Source: Intestinimonas butyriciproducens (GTDB taxonomy: Bacteria > Bacillota > Clostridia > Oscillospirales > Oscillospiraceae). From it: DNA of 64,000 bases. This document shows, piece by piece, positions 9,027 to 18,180 of the stretch. Within the stretch, counting starts at the first letter, position 1, and every line of letters starts with the position of its first letter. The DNA lies in the NCBI RefSeq assembly GCF_004154955.1, contig NZ_CP011524.1, positions 1,984,001-2,048,000 of the forward strand. Reading direction: 5' to 3'. The position numbers and the translations under genes were made by a program. Under the pieces are notes generated by a model that was given only the letters and a program-made list of their open reading frames with translations, had not been told where the DNA came from and ran no database searches.

Positions 9027-9884
9027 TTGCACTCCATTACCGACTGGCTCGACCGGTTCTGCTACAAACACCCGCGTTTGGGGATTCCCAATCTGATGAT
9101 GTACATCGTCATCGGCAATATCGCCGTCTATCTGCTGGACAATTTCAGCGGCGGCGCCTGTTCCGCCATGCTGGCCTTTATCCCGGCCGGTATCCTTCGC
9201 GGCCAGCTCTGGCGGCTCGTCACCTTTATTTTCGTCCCCGCCTCCGGCTATAACCTGATCTTTTTCGCCCTCTTCCTCTACATGTATTATTTCATCGGCA
9301 ACATGCTTGAGCGTGAGTGGGGTTCGGTCAAGTTCACTGTGTACTACGGCATCGGCGTGCTGGCCAATGTCGTTGTGGGGTTGGTGCTCTCTGTGCTGTA
9401 TGGTGCCAACTACGCCTGGTCCGTGGTCAGTGTGGACTACCTCAATATGTCCCTCTTCTTTGCCTTTGCCGCCCTGTACCCCGACCTCCAGTTTCTGCTC
9501 TTCTTCATCATCCCGGTGAAGGCCAAATGGCTGGCCTGGATCGACGCGGCTTTTTTTGCGCTGTCCATCGCCACCAGCCTCCTGAACCTCAGTTGGACCG
9601 GCGTGGTGCTGCCCCTGGTGGCCATCGCCAATTTTCTTCTTTTCTTCTGGGAGGACGCCGCCCGCATCTTTGGCCGGGTCAGGCACCAGCATTCCCGCCA
9701 GACCATCAATTTTAAAAAGGCCACGCGGGATGTAAAAAAAGAAAAGGGATATCTTCATAAATGCGCCGTCTGCGGCATCACCGACGCGGACGACCCCGAC
9801 ATGGAGTTCCGTTACTGCTCCAAGTGCAACGGCTACTATTGCTACTGCATGAACCATATCAATAACCACGTGCACATTCAATAA
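9027..9884 (+). CDS. Rhomboid-like membrane protein without catalytic serine, with C-terminal zinc-ribbon
   Basis: The 285-residue protein starts at TTG, eight bases after AAGGAGG. Residues about 20-210 contain six hydrophobic helices in a rhomboid-like arrangement, with the L1-type region GILRGQLWRLVTFIFVP. The GxSG catalytic motif of rhomboid proteases is not visible; the corresponding helix reads VYYGIGVLANVVVGLVLSVL. The tail carries two CxxC pairs (KCAVCG and YCSKCNGYYCYC), probably binding a metal ion. It is therefore probably a pseudoprotease; the function is unknown. It precedes cdd by 21 bases on the same strand. Confidence 0.75.
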   Translation: MHSITDWLDRFCYKHPRLGIPNLMMYIVIGNIAVYLLDNFSGGACSAMLAFIPAGILRGQLWRLVTFIFVPASGYNLIFFALFLYMYYFIGNMLEREWGSVKFTVYYGIGVLANVVVGLVLSVLYGANYAWSVVSVDYLNMSLFFAFAALYPDLQFLLFFIIPVKAKWLAWIDAAFFALSIATSLLNLSWTGVVLPLVAIANFLLFFWEDAARIFGRVRHQHSRQTINFKKATRDVKKEKGYLHKCAVCGITDADDPDMEFRYCSKCNGYYCYCMNHINNHVHIQ

Positions 9885-9905
9885 AATAAAAGGGAGGCTC
9901 TTGCG

Positions 9906-10301
9906 ATGACGGAGCGCGAACTGGTGGACAAGGCCATCTCCATGTTTCCATATTCCTATGTACCCTATTCCCACTTCCCTGTGGGCGCGGCTCTGGAGTG
10001 CGCGGATGGCTCTGTATTCACCGGATGCAATGTGGAGAATTCCGCTTACGGCGATACCATATGTGCCGAGCGCACCGCTGTGGTCAAAGCGGTGAGTGAA
10101 GGCCATCGGGACGATTTCGTCCGCATCGCCATCGCCGGAAATTCCAAGGACTACTGCTGGCCCTGCGGTTCCTGCCGTCAGGTGCTGTTTGAATTCGCGC
10201 CCGATCTGGAGGTCCTCATCGCAAAAGAGGGCGGCGACTATGTGAAGCTGTCCCTTCAGGCCCTATTGGCCCACGGTTTCGGCCCCAAGGCACTCTTATA
10301 A
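9906..10301 (+). CDS. cdd: Cytidine deaminase
   Basis: The 131-residue protein deaminates cytidine and deoxycytidine in pyrimidine salvage. It shows the substrate motif GCNVENSAYG, the catalytic CAE (ICAERTAVVKA) and the zinc ligands PCGSCRQVLFEF. The length is normal for the homotetrameric type. GGGAGG precedes the ATG. Confidence 0.97.
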   Translation: MTERELVDKAISMFPYSYVPYSHFPVGAALECADGSVFTGCNVENSAYGDTICAERTAVVKAVSEGHRDDFVRIAIAGNSKDYCWPCGSCRQVLFEFAPDLEVLIAKEGGDYVKLSLQALLAHGFGPKALL

Positions 10302-10376
10302 TCTTATTTTTTGTATAGTGCCTCCTCATGTTGGTTATCCTATGGCTGGAAACCCAAAATGAGGAGGTATTCTTCC

Positions 10377-10589
10377 ATGATCATGGATAAGATCGCCCTG
10401 GTCCTGGCCATTATCGGCGGACTCAACTGGGGCAGCATCGGCATCTTTGGCTTTGATATCGTGGCCTTCCTGTTCGGCGGGTCTAGCAGCGCCATCAGCC
10501 GCGTGATCTATACCCTGGTGGGTCTCGCCGCTATCTGGTGCATCTCTCTGCTTTTCCGCGATACTGCAGCGGCAGACGAGCGGGCCTGA
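10377..10589 (+). CDS. DUF378 family small membrane protein
   Basis: The 70-residue protein has two membrane helices. The motif LVLAIIGGLNWGSIGIFGFD is the hallmark of DUF378. The ATG at 10377 is nine bases after GAGGAGG. The function of the family is unknown. Confidence 0.88.
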   Translation: MIMDKIALVLAIIGGLNWGSIGIFGFDIVAFLFGGSSSAISRVIYTLVGLAAIWCISLLFRDTAAADERA

Positions 10590-10596
10590 GGCTAAG

Positions 10597-10632
10597 AAAT
10601 CCCCGCACTCTTCCTGGAGTGCGGGGATTTTT
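10597..10632 (+). terminator. Terminator after the DUF378 gene
   Basis: Stem ATCCCCGCACTC / GAGTGCGGGGAT with a 6-base loop, followed by TTTTT. Confidence 0.9.
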
Positions 10633-10740
10633 GCATGTCGCAAGATCCCTCGGTGCCTTTTGATCCGCTGCGCAGATGGGCCGTTCGCGTACCAATCCCC
10701 CCCATCCGCTGTCTGCCAGAGACGGTTTTTCCGTTTTCTC

Positions 10741-10793
10741 TTGACAAACACACCCCGGGGGGGTATTATAATACCACACCCCCGAGGGGTATT
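10741..10793 (+). promoter_or_regulatory. csoR-copA promoter with two CsoR-like operators
   Basis: TTGACA (10741-10746), a 17-base spacer and TATTAT (10764-10769). Two GC-rich inverted repeats of the CsoR type lie at 10749-10766, inside the spacer, and at 10776-10793, ACACCCCCGAGGGGTATT. Placement over the promoter predicts repression by apo-CsoR and release by Cu(I). Confidence 0.8.
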
Positions 10794-10833
10794 GTTTTAC
10801 GCCTCTCACTTTGTAAGGAGGGATTGCCCTGTG

Positions 10834-11094
10834 ATGGCAGACCAGAAAAAGGTCCTGCGCCTCCTCAAGACCGCCCGCGGTCAGATGGACGGCATCATCA
10901 AAATGGTGGAGGAGGACCGCTATTGCATCGATATCTCCACCCAGGTCATGGCCGCCGAGGCCATGTTGAACCGGGTCAATCAGGAGATCCTGACCGCCCA
11001 CCTGAAGCATTGTGTCAATACCGCGCACACTCAGGAGGAGCGTGAGAAAAAGATCGATGAATTGGTGGACATGCTGGGCAAAATATTGAAGTGA
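10834..11094 (+). CDS. csoR: CsoR-family copper-sensing repressor
   Basis: The 86-residue, all-helical protein has the CsoR/RcnR fold with the Cu(I) ligand pattern Cys (RYCIDISTQ), then His and Cys (TAHLKHC). It should repress its own operon and copA until Cu(I) binds. The ATG at 10834 directly follows an in-frame GTG at 10831, which has the better spacing (8) from AAGGAGG; either may be used. The copA gene follows 29 bases later. Confidence 0.9.
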   Translation: MADQKKVLRLLKTARGQMDGIIKMVEEDRYCIDISTQVMAAEAMLNRVNQEILTAHLKHCVNTAHTQEEREKKIDELVDMLGKILK

Positions 11095-11123
11095 TCACTT
11101 ACACTCTTGCGAGGTAACCATCT

Positions 11124-13661
11124 ATGAAACAGAAATTCAATGTCACCGGTATGACCTGCTCGGCCTGCTCGGCCCATGTGACCAAGGCAGTGGAGAAGCT
11201 CCCGGGCGTGTCCTCCGTCAATGTCAACCTGTTGGGCGGGTCCATGCTGGTGGAGTATGACCCGGGCGCTGAGAGTCCGGAATCCATCATTGCCGCGGTG
11301 GATGATGCGGGCTACGGGGCCGCGCTCCCCGCCTCCAAGGGCGGCGCCAAGGCGGATGCCGCTCCCGCGGTCGACATAGAGGCCGAACTGCTGGGGATGA
11401 AGCGCCGATTTGTGATCTCCCTGTGCTTTCTCCTCCCTCTCTTTTATATCGCCATGGGGCACATGATGGGGTGGCCCCTCCCGCATTTCTTTCACGATAG
11501 CCGAAACGCCCTCAGCTTCGCTCTGATCCAGTTCCTGCTGGTACTGCCCATCATGTATGTCAACGATAAATACTATAAAGTGGGCTTCAAGACCCTGCTC
11601 CACGGCTCCCCCAATATGGATTCCCTCATTGCGCTGGGCTCCCTGGCCGCCGTGGTCTACGGTGTGGCCGCCCTCTTCCAGATCAGCTACGGCATGGGGC
11701 ACGGAGACGCCGAGCGGGTGTCCAAGTGGTCTATGGACCTCTATTTTGAGTCCGCGGGCATGATCCTCACCCTCATCACTCTGGGCAAATATCTGGAGAC
11801 CCGTTCCAAGGGGAAGACCAGCGAGGCCATCAGCCGGCTGATGGATCTGGCCCCCAAGACCGCGACCGTCCTTCGGGATGGCGCCGAGGTGGAGATTCCG
11901 GTGGAGGATGTGGCTGTGGGGGACCTCATCTTGGTCAGGCCCGGCGCCTCCATCCCCGTGGACGGCGAGGTGACGGAAGGGACCTCTTCGGTGGACGAGT
12001 CCGCCCTCACCGGCGAATCCATCCCCGTGGAAAAAGGGCCTGGAGACCGGGTCGTGGCAGCTTCCATCAACAAGTCGGGCTCCTTCACCTTTCGCGCCAC
12101 CCGGGTGGGGGACGACACCACTCTGGCCCAGATGATTGCTCTGGTGGACGAGGCCGCCTCTTCCAAGGCCCCCATTGCCCAGCTGGCGGATCAGGTTGCC
12201 GGCATTTTTGTCCCCACTGTCATCGGCATTGCCCTGGTCACCGCCGCCGTATGGCTGGTCCTGGGCTACGGCGTGGAGCACGCCCTGACCGCCAGCGTGG
12301 CCGTGCTGGTCATCTCCTGTCCCTGTGCACTGGGACTCGCCACCCCTGTGGCGATCATGGTCGGCACAGGAAAGGGCGCGGAAAACGGTATCCTGATCAA
12401 GTCCGCAGAGGCACTGGAGACCCTGCACACCGTCTCCACGGTGGTGCTGGACAAGACCGGCACCGTCACGGAGGGGCGGCCCAGGGTCACCGACCTCTAC
12501 CCCGGAGAGGGCATCACAACAGAGGAGCTGCTCTGCGTGGCCGCTTCCCTGGAGAAGCCCTCAGAACACCCTCTGGCCGAGGCCATTGTCCGCGAAGCTG
12601 AGGAGCGCAAGATCCCCCTTGTCCCGGTCCGGGACTTCGAAGCCGTCCACGGCCGCGGCGTCCGGGCTGAAGTCCAGAGCTCCCATTATCTGGCCGGCAA
12701 CCGTGCCATGATGGAGGAGAGCGGAATTGATCTGGGCGCGGAACACCTGATGGCCGATGGCCTGGCTGAAAACGGCAAGACCCCCCTCTACTTTGCACAG
12801 GACGGCAGGCTCATCGGCCTCATCGCCGTGGCGGACACGGTAAAGCCCTCCAGCGCCGAGGCCATGCGCGGCTTCCGCGCGCTGGGGATCGACGTGGTCA
12901 TGCTCACCGGCGACAACCAGCGCACCGCCGACGCCATTGGCCGGGAGCTGGGCGTCACCAAGGTCATCGCCGAGGTCCTTCCCCAGGACAAGGAGGCTGT
13001 CATCGCCTCTCTTCAAACCGAAGGCCGGCGGGTGGCCATGGTGGGAGACGGCATCAACGATGCCCCGGCTCTGGCCCGATCCGACGTGGGGCTGGCTATC
13101 GGCGCAGGGACTGACGTAGCCATCGAGTCGGCGGACATCGTACTCATGAAAAGTGATCTTCTGGACGCCGTAACGGCGGTGGAGCTCTCCAAGGCCACCA
13201 TCCGGAATGTGAAGCAGAACCTCTTCTGGGCCTTTATCTACAACATCATCGGGATCCCCCTGGCCGCCGGCGTGTGGTTCCCCCTCACCGGCTGGCAGCT
13301 CAACCCCATGTTCGCCGCCGCGGCCATGAGCCTTTCTTCGGTGAGCGTGGTCTCCAACGCCCTGCGTCTCAAGCTCTTCAAGCCCCGGCGTTCCCATCCG
13401 GCAGAGTCTGTTCCCACAGGGGCGGATGGCCATATCGATATGAAAAAGGAAGTGTGTCAAATGGAAAAGAAACTCACCATCGACGGCATGATGTGCCAGC
13501 ACTGCGTCGCCCACGTCTCCAAGGCTCTGAACAGCCTGCCCGGCGTCACAGCCAACGTGGACCTGGACACCAAGACCGCTACCGTCTCCGGCACCGCCTC
13601 TGACGAGGCACTGAAGAAGGCGGTGGAGGAGGCCGGATACTCCGTGGTATCCATCTCCTGA
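11124..13661 (+). CDS. copA: Cu(I)-exporting P1B ATPase with fused C-terminal CopZ-like domain
   Basis: The 845-residue protein begins with a heavy-metal-associated domain ([11 protein letters not shown]). The P-type core has TGES, the membrane metal site [11 protein letters not shown], the phosphorylated Asp in DKTGTVTEG, the SEHP motif and [11 protein letters not shown] second HMA domain ([15 protein letters not shown], about residues 785-840) is fused to the C-terminus after a hydrophilic linker; this domain is normally the separate chaperone CopZ. It exports Cu(I) across the cytoplasmic membrane. An internal ATG at 13461 with AGGAAG eight bases before it could also release a free CopZ-like peptide of 66 residues. 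Confidence 0.95.
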   Translation: MKQKFNVTGMTCSACSAHVTKAVEKLPGVSSVNVNLLGGSMLVEYDPGAESPESIIAAVDDAGYGAALPASKGGAKADAAPAVDIEAELLGMKRRFVISLCFLLPLFYIAMGHMMGWPLPHFFHDSRNALSFALIQFLLVLPIMYVNDKYYKVGFKTLLHGSPNMDSLIALGSLAAVVYGVAALFQISYGMGHGDAERVSKWSMDLYFESAGMILTLITLGKYLETRSKGKTSEAISRLMDLAPKTATVLRDGAEVEIPVEDVAVGDLILVRPGASIPVDGEVTEGTSSVDESALTGESIPVEKGPGDRVVAASINKSGSFTFRATRVGDDTTLAQMIALVDEAASSKAPIAQLADQVAGIFVPTVIGIALVTAAVWLVLGYGVEHALTASVAVLVISCPCALGLATPVAIMVGTGKGAENGILIKSAEALETLHTVSTVVLDKTGTVTEGRPRVTDLYPGEGITTEELLCVAASLEKPSEHPLAEAIVREAEERKIPLVPVRDFEAVHGRGVRAEVQSSHYLAGNRAMMEESGIDLGAEHLMADGLAENGKTPLYFAQDGRLIGLIAVADTVKPSSAEAMRGFRALGIDVVMLTGDNQRTADAIGRELGVTKVIAEVLPQDKEAVIASLQTEGRRVAMVGDGINDAPALARSDVGLAIGAGTDVAIESADIVLMKSDLLDAVTAVELSKATIRNVKQNLFWAFIYNIIGIPLAAGVWFPLTGWQLNPMFAAAAMSLSSVSVVSNALRLKLFKPRRSHPAESVPTGADGHIDMKKEVCQMEKKLTIDGMMCQHCVAHVSKALNSLPGVTANVDLDTKTATVSGTASDEALKKAVEEAGYSVVSIS

Positions 13662-13676
13662 GTCCATATCCCCGCA

Positions 13677-13718
13677 AAACAGCGCACCCCCGGAGTTTCC
13701 TCCGGGGGTGCGCTGTTT
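13677..13718. terminator. Bidirectional terminator between copA and the GGDEF gene
   Basis: A 19-bp perfect stem (13677-13695 with 13700-13718) with a 4-base loop sits between convergent genes and can serve both. Confidence 0.88.
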
Positions 13719-13721
13719 GCT

Positions 13722-14840
13722 CTATGCCTGATAGAAGCAGATGGAGCCCCGGGCCTTCTTCGCCTGGTACAGGGCCGTGTCCGCCCGGCGCAGCAGCTCC
13801 GCCGGGCCCACGCCCGGCTGGTGGACCGCCACGCCGAAGCTGATGGTCACCTGCTCCAGCTCCCGGCTGAGCGTCGCCTCAGAAAAGCTGTGCTGGATAT
13901 CCTGACAGGCCTCGCAGAGCTGCGACTTTGTCCGGCTCCGGAATAAAATGCAGAACTCGTCCCCGCCAAAGCGGTAGGCCGCGCCGAGCCTTGTCTTTTG
14001 CAGCACGTTTCCCAATTCCCGCAGATACCGGTCTCCCTGCATGTGCCCCTGAGTATCGTTGACCTCCTTGAAATTGTCCAGGTCCAGAATGGCCATACTG
14101 TATTCCGGCTCCGGCCCCTCCCCCGCCAGCGTGTCCATCATCTGCTGGAACGCCTGTCGGTTCCCAACGCCGGTCAGAGAATCCGTCAGCGCCTCTACCT
14201 GGAAATGCTGCTTCTCCAGCTCACGCTGGATGCTGATCCGATTCTTTTCCTGTTCAATGGAGATCATCACCATGCAGCCTACATAGACCGCCGCTAAAAT
14301 CACCAGGGAGAGCGTAAAGTCCATGTTCTGCTCTGCGGTGCCCAGCTTGGAACTTGCTTCCGGGTCCCAGTGGAAGAGCAGGTCGGAGAGCGTTTTGCAC
14401 AGAATGCAGCCTGCCGCCGTCATAGTGGTCAGCACCCGATCTCCATAGGCCGTTGTCAGCACGATGGGGACTCCGAAGGCCATACAGAGGGATGGGAAAA
14501 TATTGTGTACCGTATAGGTCACACAGCAGATGAATACCAGCGCCATTGAGACCGTATATATTTTTGCCCTGAGTGGGAGCCGGGAACGCTTAACCCACAG
14601 CGCCGCCACTACGGCCAGCAGATTCAGGCCGGAAGGCGCCAGCATATATTTCCCTATGTATAAGCTCCGGGAGGCCGTCATTCCTCCCATCCACCGTAGG
14701 GCAAAGTAGACCACCGCCTCCATCAGACAGATGAAGGCCGCCAGCCCCGCTCCCGCCCTGAAGTGGGCGTTCAGCCATTTGGCGTTGATCCGGTCATATT
14801 CTCTGCGGAGCATATCCTGCCCGCCGCTTCTATCGCCCAT
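13722..14840 (-). CDS. Membrane-bound diguanylate cyclase
   Basis: The protein (372 residues from this start) has about six to seven N-terminal membrane helices, a short coiled segment (EQEKNRISIQRELEKQHFQV) and a C-terminal GGDEF domain with RFGGDEFCILFR and ALTDSLTGVGNR. The intact GGDEF predicts synthesis of cyclic di-GMP. No PAS or EAL domain is present. Start choice is uncertain: ATGs occur at 14840 and 14813, and the frame is open to 14900. An 11-C tract (14849-14859) lies nine bases upstream of the 14840 start. Confidence 0.88.
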   Translation of the reverse strand: MGDRSGGQDMLRREYDRINAKWLNAHFRAGAGLAAFICLMEAVVYFALRWMGGMTASRSLYIGKYMLAPSGLNLLAVVAALWVKRSRLPLRAKIYTVSMALVFICCVTYTVHNIFPSLCMAFGVPIVLTTAYGDRVLTTMTAAGCILCKTLSDLLFHWDPEASSKLGTAEQNMDFTLSLVILAAVYVGCMVMISIEQEKNRISIQRELEKQHFQVEALTDSLTGVGNRQAFQQMMDTLAGEGPEPEYSMAILDLDNFKEVNDTQGHMQGDRYLRELGNVLQKTRLGAAYRFGGDEFCILFRSRTKSQLCEACQDIQHSFSEATLSRELEQVTISFGVAVHQPGVGPAELLRRADTALYQAKKARGSICFYQA

Positions 14841-14848
14841 GCAGGAAT

Positions 14849-14859
14849 CCCCCCCCCCC
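14849..14859. repeat. Poly-C tract (11 C) before the diguanylate cyclase start
   Basis: A run of 11 cytosines on the plus strand (G on the coding strand) lies at the ribosome-binding position of the GGDEF gene and inside the frame if the upstream start at 14900 is used. Confidence 0.9.
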
Positions 14860-14928
14860 GGGTTTTCCGTTATTGTACCAGATATCTCTCCGCATGTCAC
14901 GAAAAACGTATCTCCTCCTCTTTCTCCA

Positions 14929-14958
14929 TTGACGGGGCGCGCCCATTTGGGATATGAT
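14929..14958 (+). promoter_or_regulatory. Promoter of the amidohydrolase gene
   Basis: TTGACG (14929-14934), an 18-base spacer, TATGAT (14953-14958); AAGGAGG follows nine bases before the ATG at 15000. Confidence 0.7.
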
Positions 14959-14999
14959 GGAGATAATATCTATAAAGGGTACCGAAGGAGGTCGTTCTT

Positions 15000-16352
15000 A
15001 TGCCCACCCTGCTTATCAAAAATGCCCGGTATATCGTCTCCTGCGACGACAAGGACACTCTGTATGAACGCACAAATCTCTATATCAAGGACGGCGTTAT
15101 CGCCTCAATCGGCCGTGACTACCACACTGCGGACCAGATCATCGACGCCTCCTCCATGGTGGTCTACCCCGGCCTCATCAACACCCATCACCACCTCTAC
15201 CAAATCTTCTCCCGCAACCTGCCGGAGGTGCAGAAGATGGAGCTGTTTCCCTGGCTGGTCACCCTGTACGAGGTCTGGAAGGGGCTCGACGAGGAGGTGG
15301 TCGCCTACTCCACCCTCACGGGCCTGGGCGAGCTCCTGAAAACCGGATGCACCACCTGTTTCGACCATCATTATGTCTTTCCCCGCGGAGCAGGCGATCT
15401 CATCGCCGCTCAGTTCCGGGCCGCGGCTCAGGTCGGGATGCGCTTCGTGGCCTCCCGCGGCTCCATGGATCTCTCTCAGAAGGATGGGGGCCTTCCCCCC
15501 GATTCGGTAGTGCAGACCATCGACGAGATCATGGCCGATTCCGAACGGCTGGTCCGGGTATGGCATGACCCTTCGCCTTTTTCCATGCGCCAGGTGGCCC
15601 TGGCCCCGTGTTCTCCCTTTTCGGTGAGCGGCGACCTGCTCCGGGAATCCGCCAAGCTGGCCCGGACCCTGGGTGTGCGCCTTCACACCCACGTAGCCGA
15701 GACCAGGGACGAGGAGCAGTTTACGCTGGAGAAATTCGGTCTCCGCCCCATAGCCTACATGCAGTCTCTGGGCTGGACCGGGCCGGACGTCTGGTATGCC
15801 CACGGCATCCACTTCAACGACGACGAGCTGCGCATCCTGGCGGAGACGGGCACCGGCGTGGCCCACTGTCCCGCGTCCAATATGAAGCTCTCCTCCGGCG
15901 TATGCCGGGTGCCGGAGCTGCTCCGGCTGGACATCCCGGTGGGGCTGGCCGTGGATGGCGCGGCCTCCAACGACGGCTCCAGTCTGCTGGAGGAAATGCG
16001 CGTGTGTTATCTGCTCCACCGGCTCCACGCCAGCGCCGCCGCCCCCACAGGCTACGATGTGCTGAAGCTTGCCACCCGAGGCTCCGCCCGGCTGCTGGGT
16101 CGGGACGACATCGGCTGCCTCGCCGCCGGAAAGGCAGCTGACCTCTTCCTGATCGATCTCAACCGCCTGAGCCTGGTGGGCGCGCAGTTTGATCCCATGT
16201 CCATGCTGGGCACCGTGGGCTTCAAGGGCGACGTGGACTACACCATCGTAAACGGCGTTCCCGTCGTCCAGCATGGGGAGCTCACCACCATCGATGAGCG
16301 GGAGACCGCCTATGAGGCAAACCGGGTGGTCGCGCGCTATCTGGGCCGCTGA
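15000..16352 (+). CDS. Amidohydrolase, probably 8-oxoguanine deaminase type
   Basis: The 450-residue protein belongs to the TRZ/ATZ amidohydrolases. The metal ligands are visible: THHH in NTHHHLYQIF, HTHVAE, and the Asp in VDGAASNDGSSL. The motif FDHHYVFP and the overall length resemble the 8-oxoguanine deaminase / hydroxyatrazine hydrolase subgroup, which deaminates oxidised guanine or related ring compounds. The substrate is inferred from resemblance only. It stands alone, between its own promoter and a strong terminator. Confidence 0.75.
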   Translation: MPTLLIKNARYIVSCDDKDTLYERTNLYIKDGVIASIGRDYHTADQIIDASSMVVYPGLINTHHHLYQIFSRNLPEVQKMELFPWLVTLYEVWKGLDEEVVAYSTLTGLGELLKTGCTTCFDHHYVFPRGAGDLIAAQFRAAAQVGMRFVASRGSMDLSQKDGGLPPDSVVQTIDEIMADSERLVRVWHDPSPFSMRQVALAPCSPFSVSGDLLRESAKLARTLGVRLHTHVAETRDEEQFTLEKFGLRPIAYMQSLGWTGPDVWYAHGIHFNDDELRILAETGTGVAHCPASNMKLSSGVCRVPELLRLDIPVGLAVDGAASNDGSSLLEEMRVCYLLHRLHASAAAPTGYDVLKLATRGSARLLGRDDIGCLAAGKAADLFLIDLNRLSLVGAQFDPMSMLGTVGFKGDVDYTIVNGVPVVQHGELTTIDERETAYEANRVVARYLGR

Positions 16353-16400
16353 GGAAAGGAGGGGGCGTCCGCACAGTTGTGCGGACGCCCCCTCCTTTCC
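16353..16400 (+). terminator. Strong terminator after the amidohydrolase
   Basis: A 23-bp near-perfect stem (16353-16375 / 16378-16400) followed by a T-rich tail; it also faces the convergent coaX gene. Confidence 0.88.
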
Positions 16401-16441
16401 TTTCCCGGCGTGCAGTACCCCCGTGGCAGAGGTACGGTGCG

Positions 16442-17227
16442 TCAGGTCTGTCCGGCCGCGCTTCCCCGTATACCCCGGTAGATCAGATGCAGCCCCCGCA
16501 GCAGCAAATGTTCGTCACGGAACACCGCTCGCCGGCAGTAGGGGCAGACCAGGCCGCTCAACCCGCCTGTGACCACCGCGGTCACAGGCTGTCCAAGCAG
16601 CTCCTCCACCCGCGCCGTCAGGCCGTCGATCTGGGCCGCAGCGCCGTAAATCGCCCCGCTCTGCATGCAGGATACCGCATCGGTGCCCAGCAGGGTGGCC
16701 GGCGCCTCCAAAGGGATGGGCGGAAGCTGGGAGGCCCGGGCGGCCAAGGCTTCTACAGAGAGTCCCAGTCCGGGCAGGATCATCCCGCCCAGAAACGCTC
16801 CCTCCCGGTCCAATACGGATAATGTGGTGGCCGTCCCCAGATCAAAGACGGCCAGGGGCGGCGCATAGCGCGCCAAGGCGGATACCGCATCCACCACCCT
16901 GTCATTGCCCAGCGTCCGTCGGTCATAGCCCGCCAGGACGAGTCCGACGTCCAGCTCCGCATCAACCGTCCGCACAGGGCGGCGCGTCACCTCCCGCAGG
17001 GCGCTTCGAAGGCGCTCCGTCAGTTCCGGCACCACGGAGCAAAGCGCGCTTCCTGCTATCTTGTCTGCCGTCAGTCCCCTCTCCCGGAGGAGCTTGCCCA
17101 GCGCCTCACGCCATGCGGTCCCGTCCCACTCCCGGCTGCTGGGCAGGCGGTCCACGAAGGAGGGCTCCTCTCCCGCAAAGCCGCCCACGACTACATTCGT
17201 GTTCCCAATATCAACGGTCAGAATCAT
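16442..17227 (-). CDS. coaX: Type III pantothenate kinase
   Basis: The 261-residue protein phosphorylates pantothenate, the first step of CoA synthesis. The start MILTVDIGNTNVVVGGF has the family phosphate-binding motif, and FDLGTATTLSVLD is the second ASKHA motif. The pantothenate-binding region lies around YDRRTLGNDRVVDAV. It follows the pantothenate transporter gene by four bases, coupling uptake and phosphorylation. Confidence 0.95.
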   Translation of the reverse strand: MILTVDIGNTNVVVGGFAGEEPSFVDRLPSSREWDGTAWREALGKLLRERGLTADKIAGSALCSVVPELTERLRSALREVTRRPVRTVDAELDVGLVLAGYDRRTLGNDRVVDAVSALARYAPPLAVFDLGTATTLSVLDREGAFLGGMILPGLGLSVEALAARASQLPPIPLEAPATLLGTDAVSCMQSGAIYGAAAQIDGLTARVEELLGQPVTAVVTGGLSGLVCPYCRRAVFRDEHLLLRGLHLIYRGIRGSAAGQT

Positions 17228-17231
17228 AGGC

Positions 17232-17927
17232 TCAGGCAGGCTGGCCGGCGGAGGGCGCCGGCGTCGTCTTGTCCAGGTGAAGGGCCTGGGCCAGGGGCAA
17301 CGCCACCGCAGGCGTGATGACCGCCGCCACAATGGCCTCCGGTATCCCGTTGCCGGCCACGATCCCCAGAATGATCCCCAGGACCGCGTCTACGGGCACA
17401 CCGTTCATGGCGGCGTAAGCCTGGCGGAATGCCAGGAAGATCATGCCCATGACCAACGCCGTATTGGTAAAGGCGCCGATCACGGCGGACACCGCCATAC
17501 CCCCCGCCCTGACCCCCGCGTTCCCGCGGGAGAACACCAATCTGACCAGCCGGTACATCATCCAGGGGGTCACGCCCACCAGGATGCGGGGCACAAAGCA
17601 GATGACCAGCGCCCATAAGCTGCCGCGGTCTGTGCCGGGCACAGGGATGAAGGGTGAAAAGGCAAAGGAGAGGGCGCTGGGCATCATCGTATTCTTGATC
17701 AGACTGGTCAGCCCAAATATGCCGCCGAGGAACGCCCCCTTCTTCGGCCCCAGCAGAATGGAGCCGATGATGACCGGCACATGGAGAATGGTGGCCTTGA
17801 TGAGGGGCAGATCGATGAGTCCGATGGGCGTGAACGCCAGGAGAAAAATGATGGCCGAGAACATGGCGAGCAGTACAAGGCCATAGACCTGGCTGCTCCT
17901 GCTGGTCCGATTCTGCGCGTTTTTCAC
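17232..17927 (-). CDS. panT: ECF transporter S component, pantothenate-type
   Basis: The 231-residue protein has about five to six membrane helices and the ECF S-component hallmarks (LLAMFSAIIFLLAFTPIGLI, then GSILLGPKKGAFLGGIFG). The GTG at 17927 is chosen because GGAGG stands 10 bases upstream. The pantothenate assignment rests on its operon with coaX and divergence from coaBC; sequence alone shows only the S-component fold. The shared ECF energising module is not in this window. Confidence 0.8.
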   Translation of the reverse strand: MKNAQNRTSRSSQVYGLVLLAMFSAIIFLLAFTPIGLIDLPLIKATILHVPVIIGSILLGPKKGAFLGGIFGLTSLIKNTMMPSALSFAFSPFIPVPGTDRGSLWALVICFVPRILVGVTPWMMYRLVRLVFSRGNAGVRAGGMAVSAVIGAFTNTALVMGMIFLAFRQAYAAMNGVPVDAVLGIILGIVAGNGIPEAIVAAVITPAVALPLAQALHLDKTTPAPSAGQPA

Positions 17928-18066
17928 TTTTTCATTACCTCCTGCTGCCGTTCCCTCTCGGGGATACAGCGCATCAAAATAGGTGGCCTCCGCCCCGCAT
18001 CCGCCACGGGAGCCTGCCGTCCCACACACGAGTACAGCGGCTCCGGACCGGGCTTTGACGGCGTCT

Positions 18067-18144
18067 ATTATAGAGGATCGGCCGGAAAATCTCAATACTA
18101 TTTTCCCGCTTTTTATTTACAGCATCCCCCAACTCTGATATACT
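18067..18144. promoter_or_regulatory. Divergent promoters between the panT-type gene and coaBC
   Basis: Minus strand: TTGAGA (18090-18095), 17 bases, TATAAT (18067-18072). Plus strand: TTTACA (18116-18121), 17 bases, TATACT (18139-18144). The minus-strand transcript has a leader of about 130 bases in which I recognise no known riboswitch. Confidence 0.75.
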
Positions 18145-18180
18145 TTCTCCCAGAATTTTAAGAAAACGGGGGGCTTTGTT

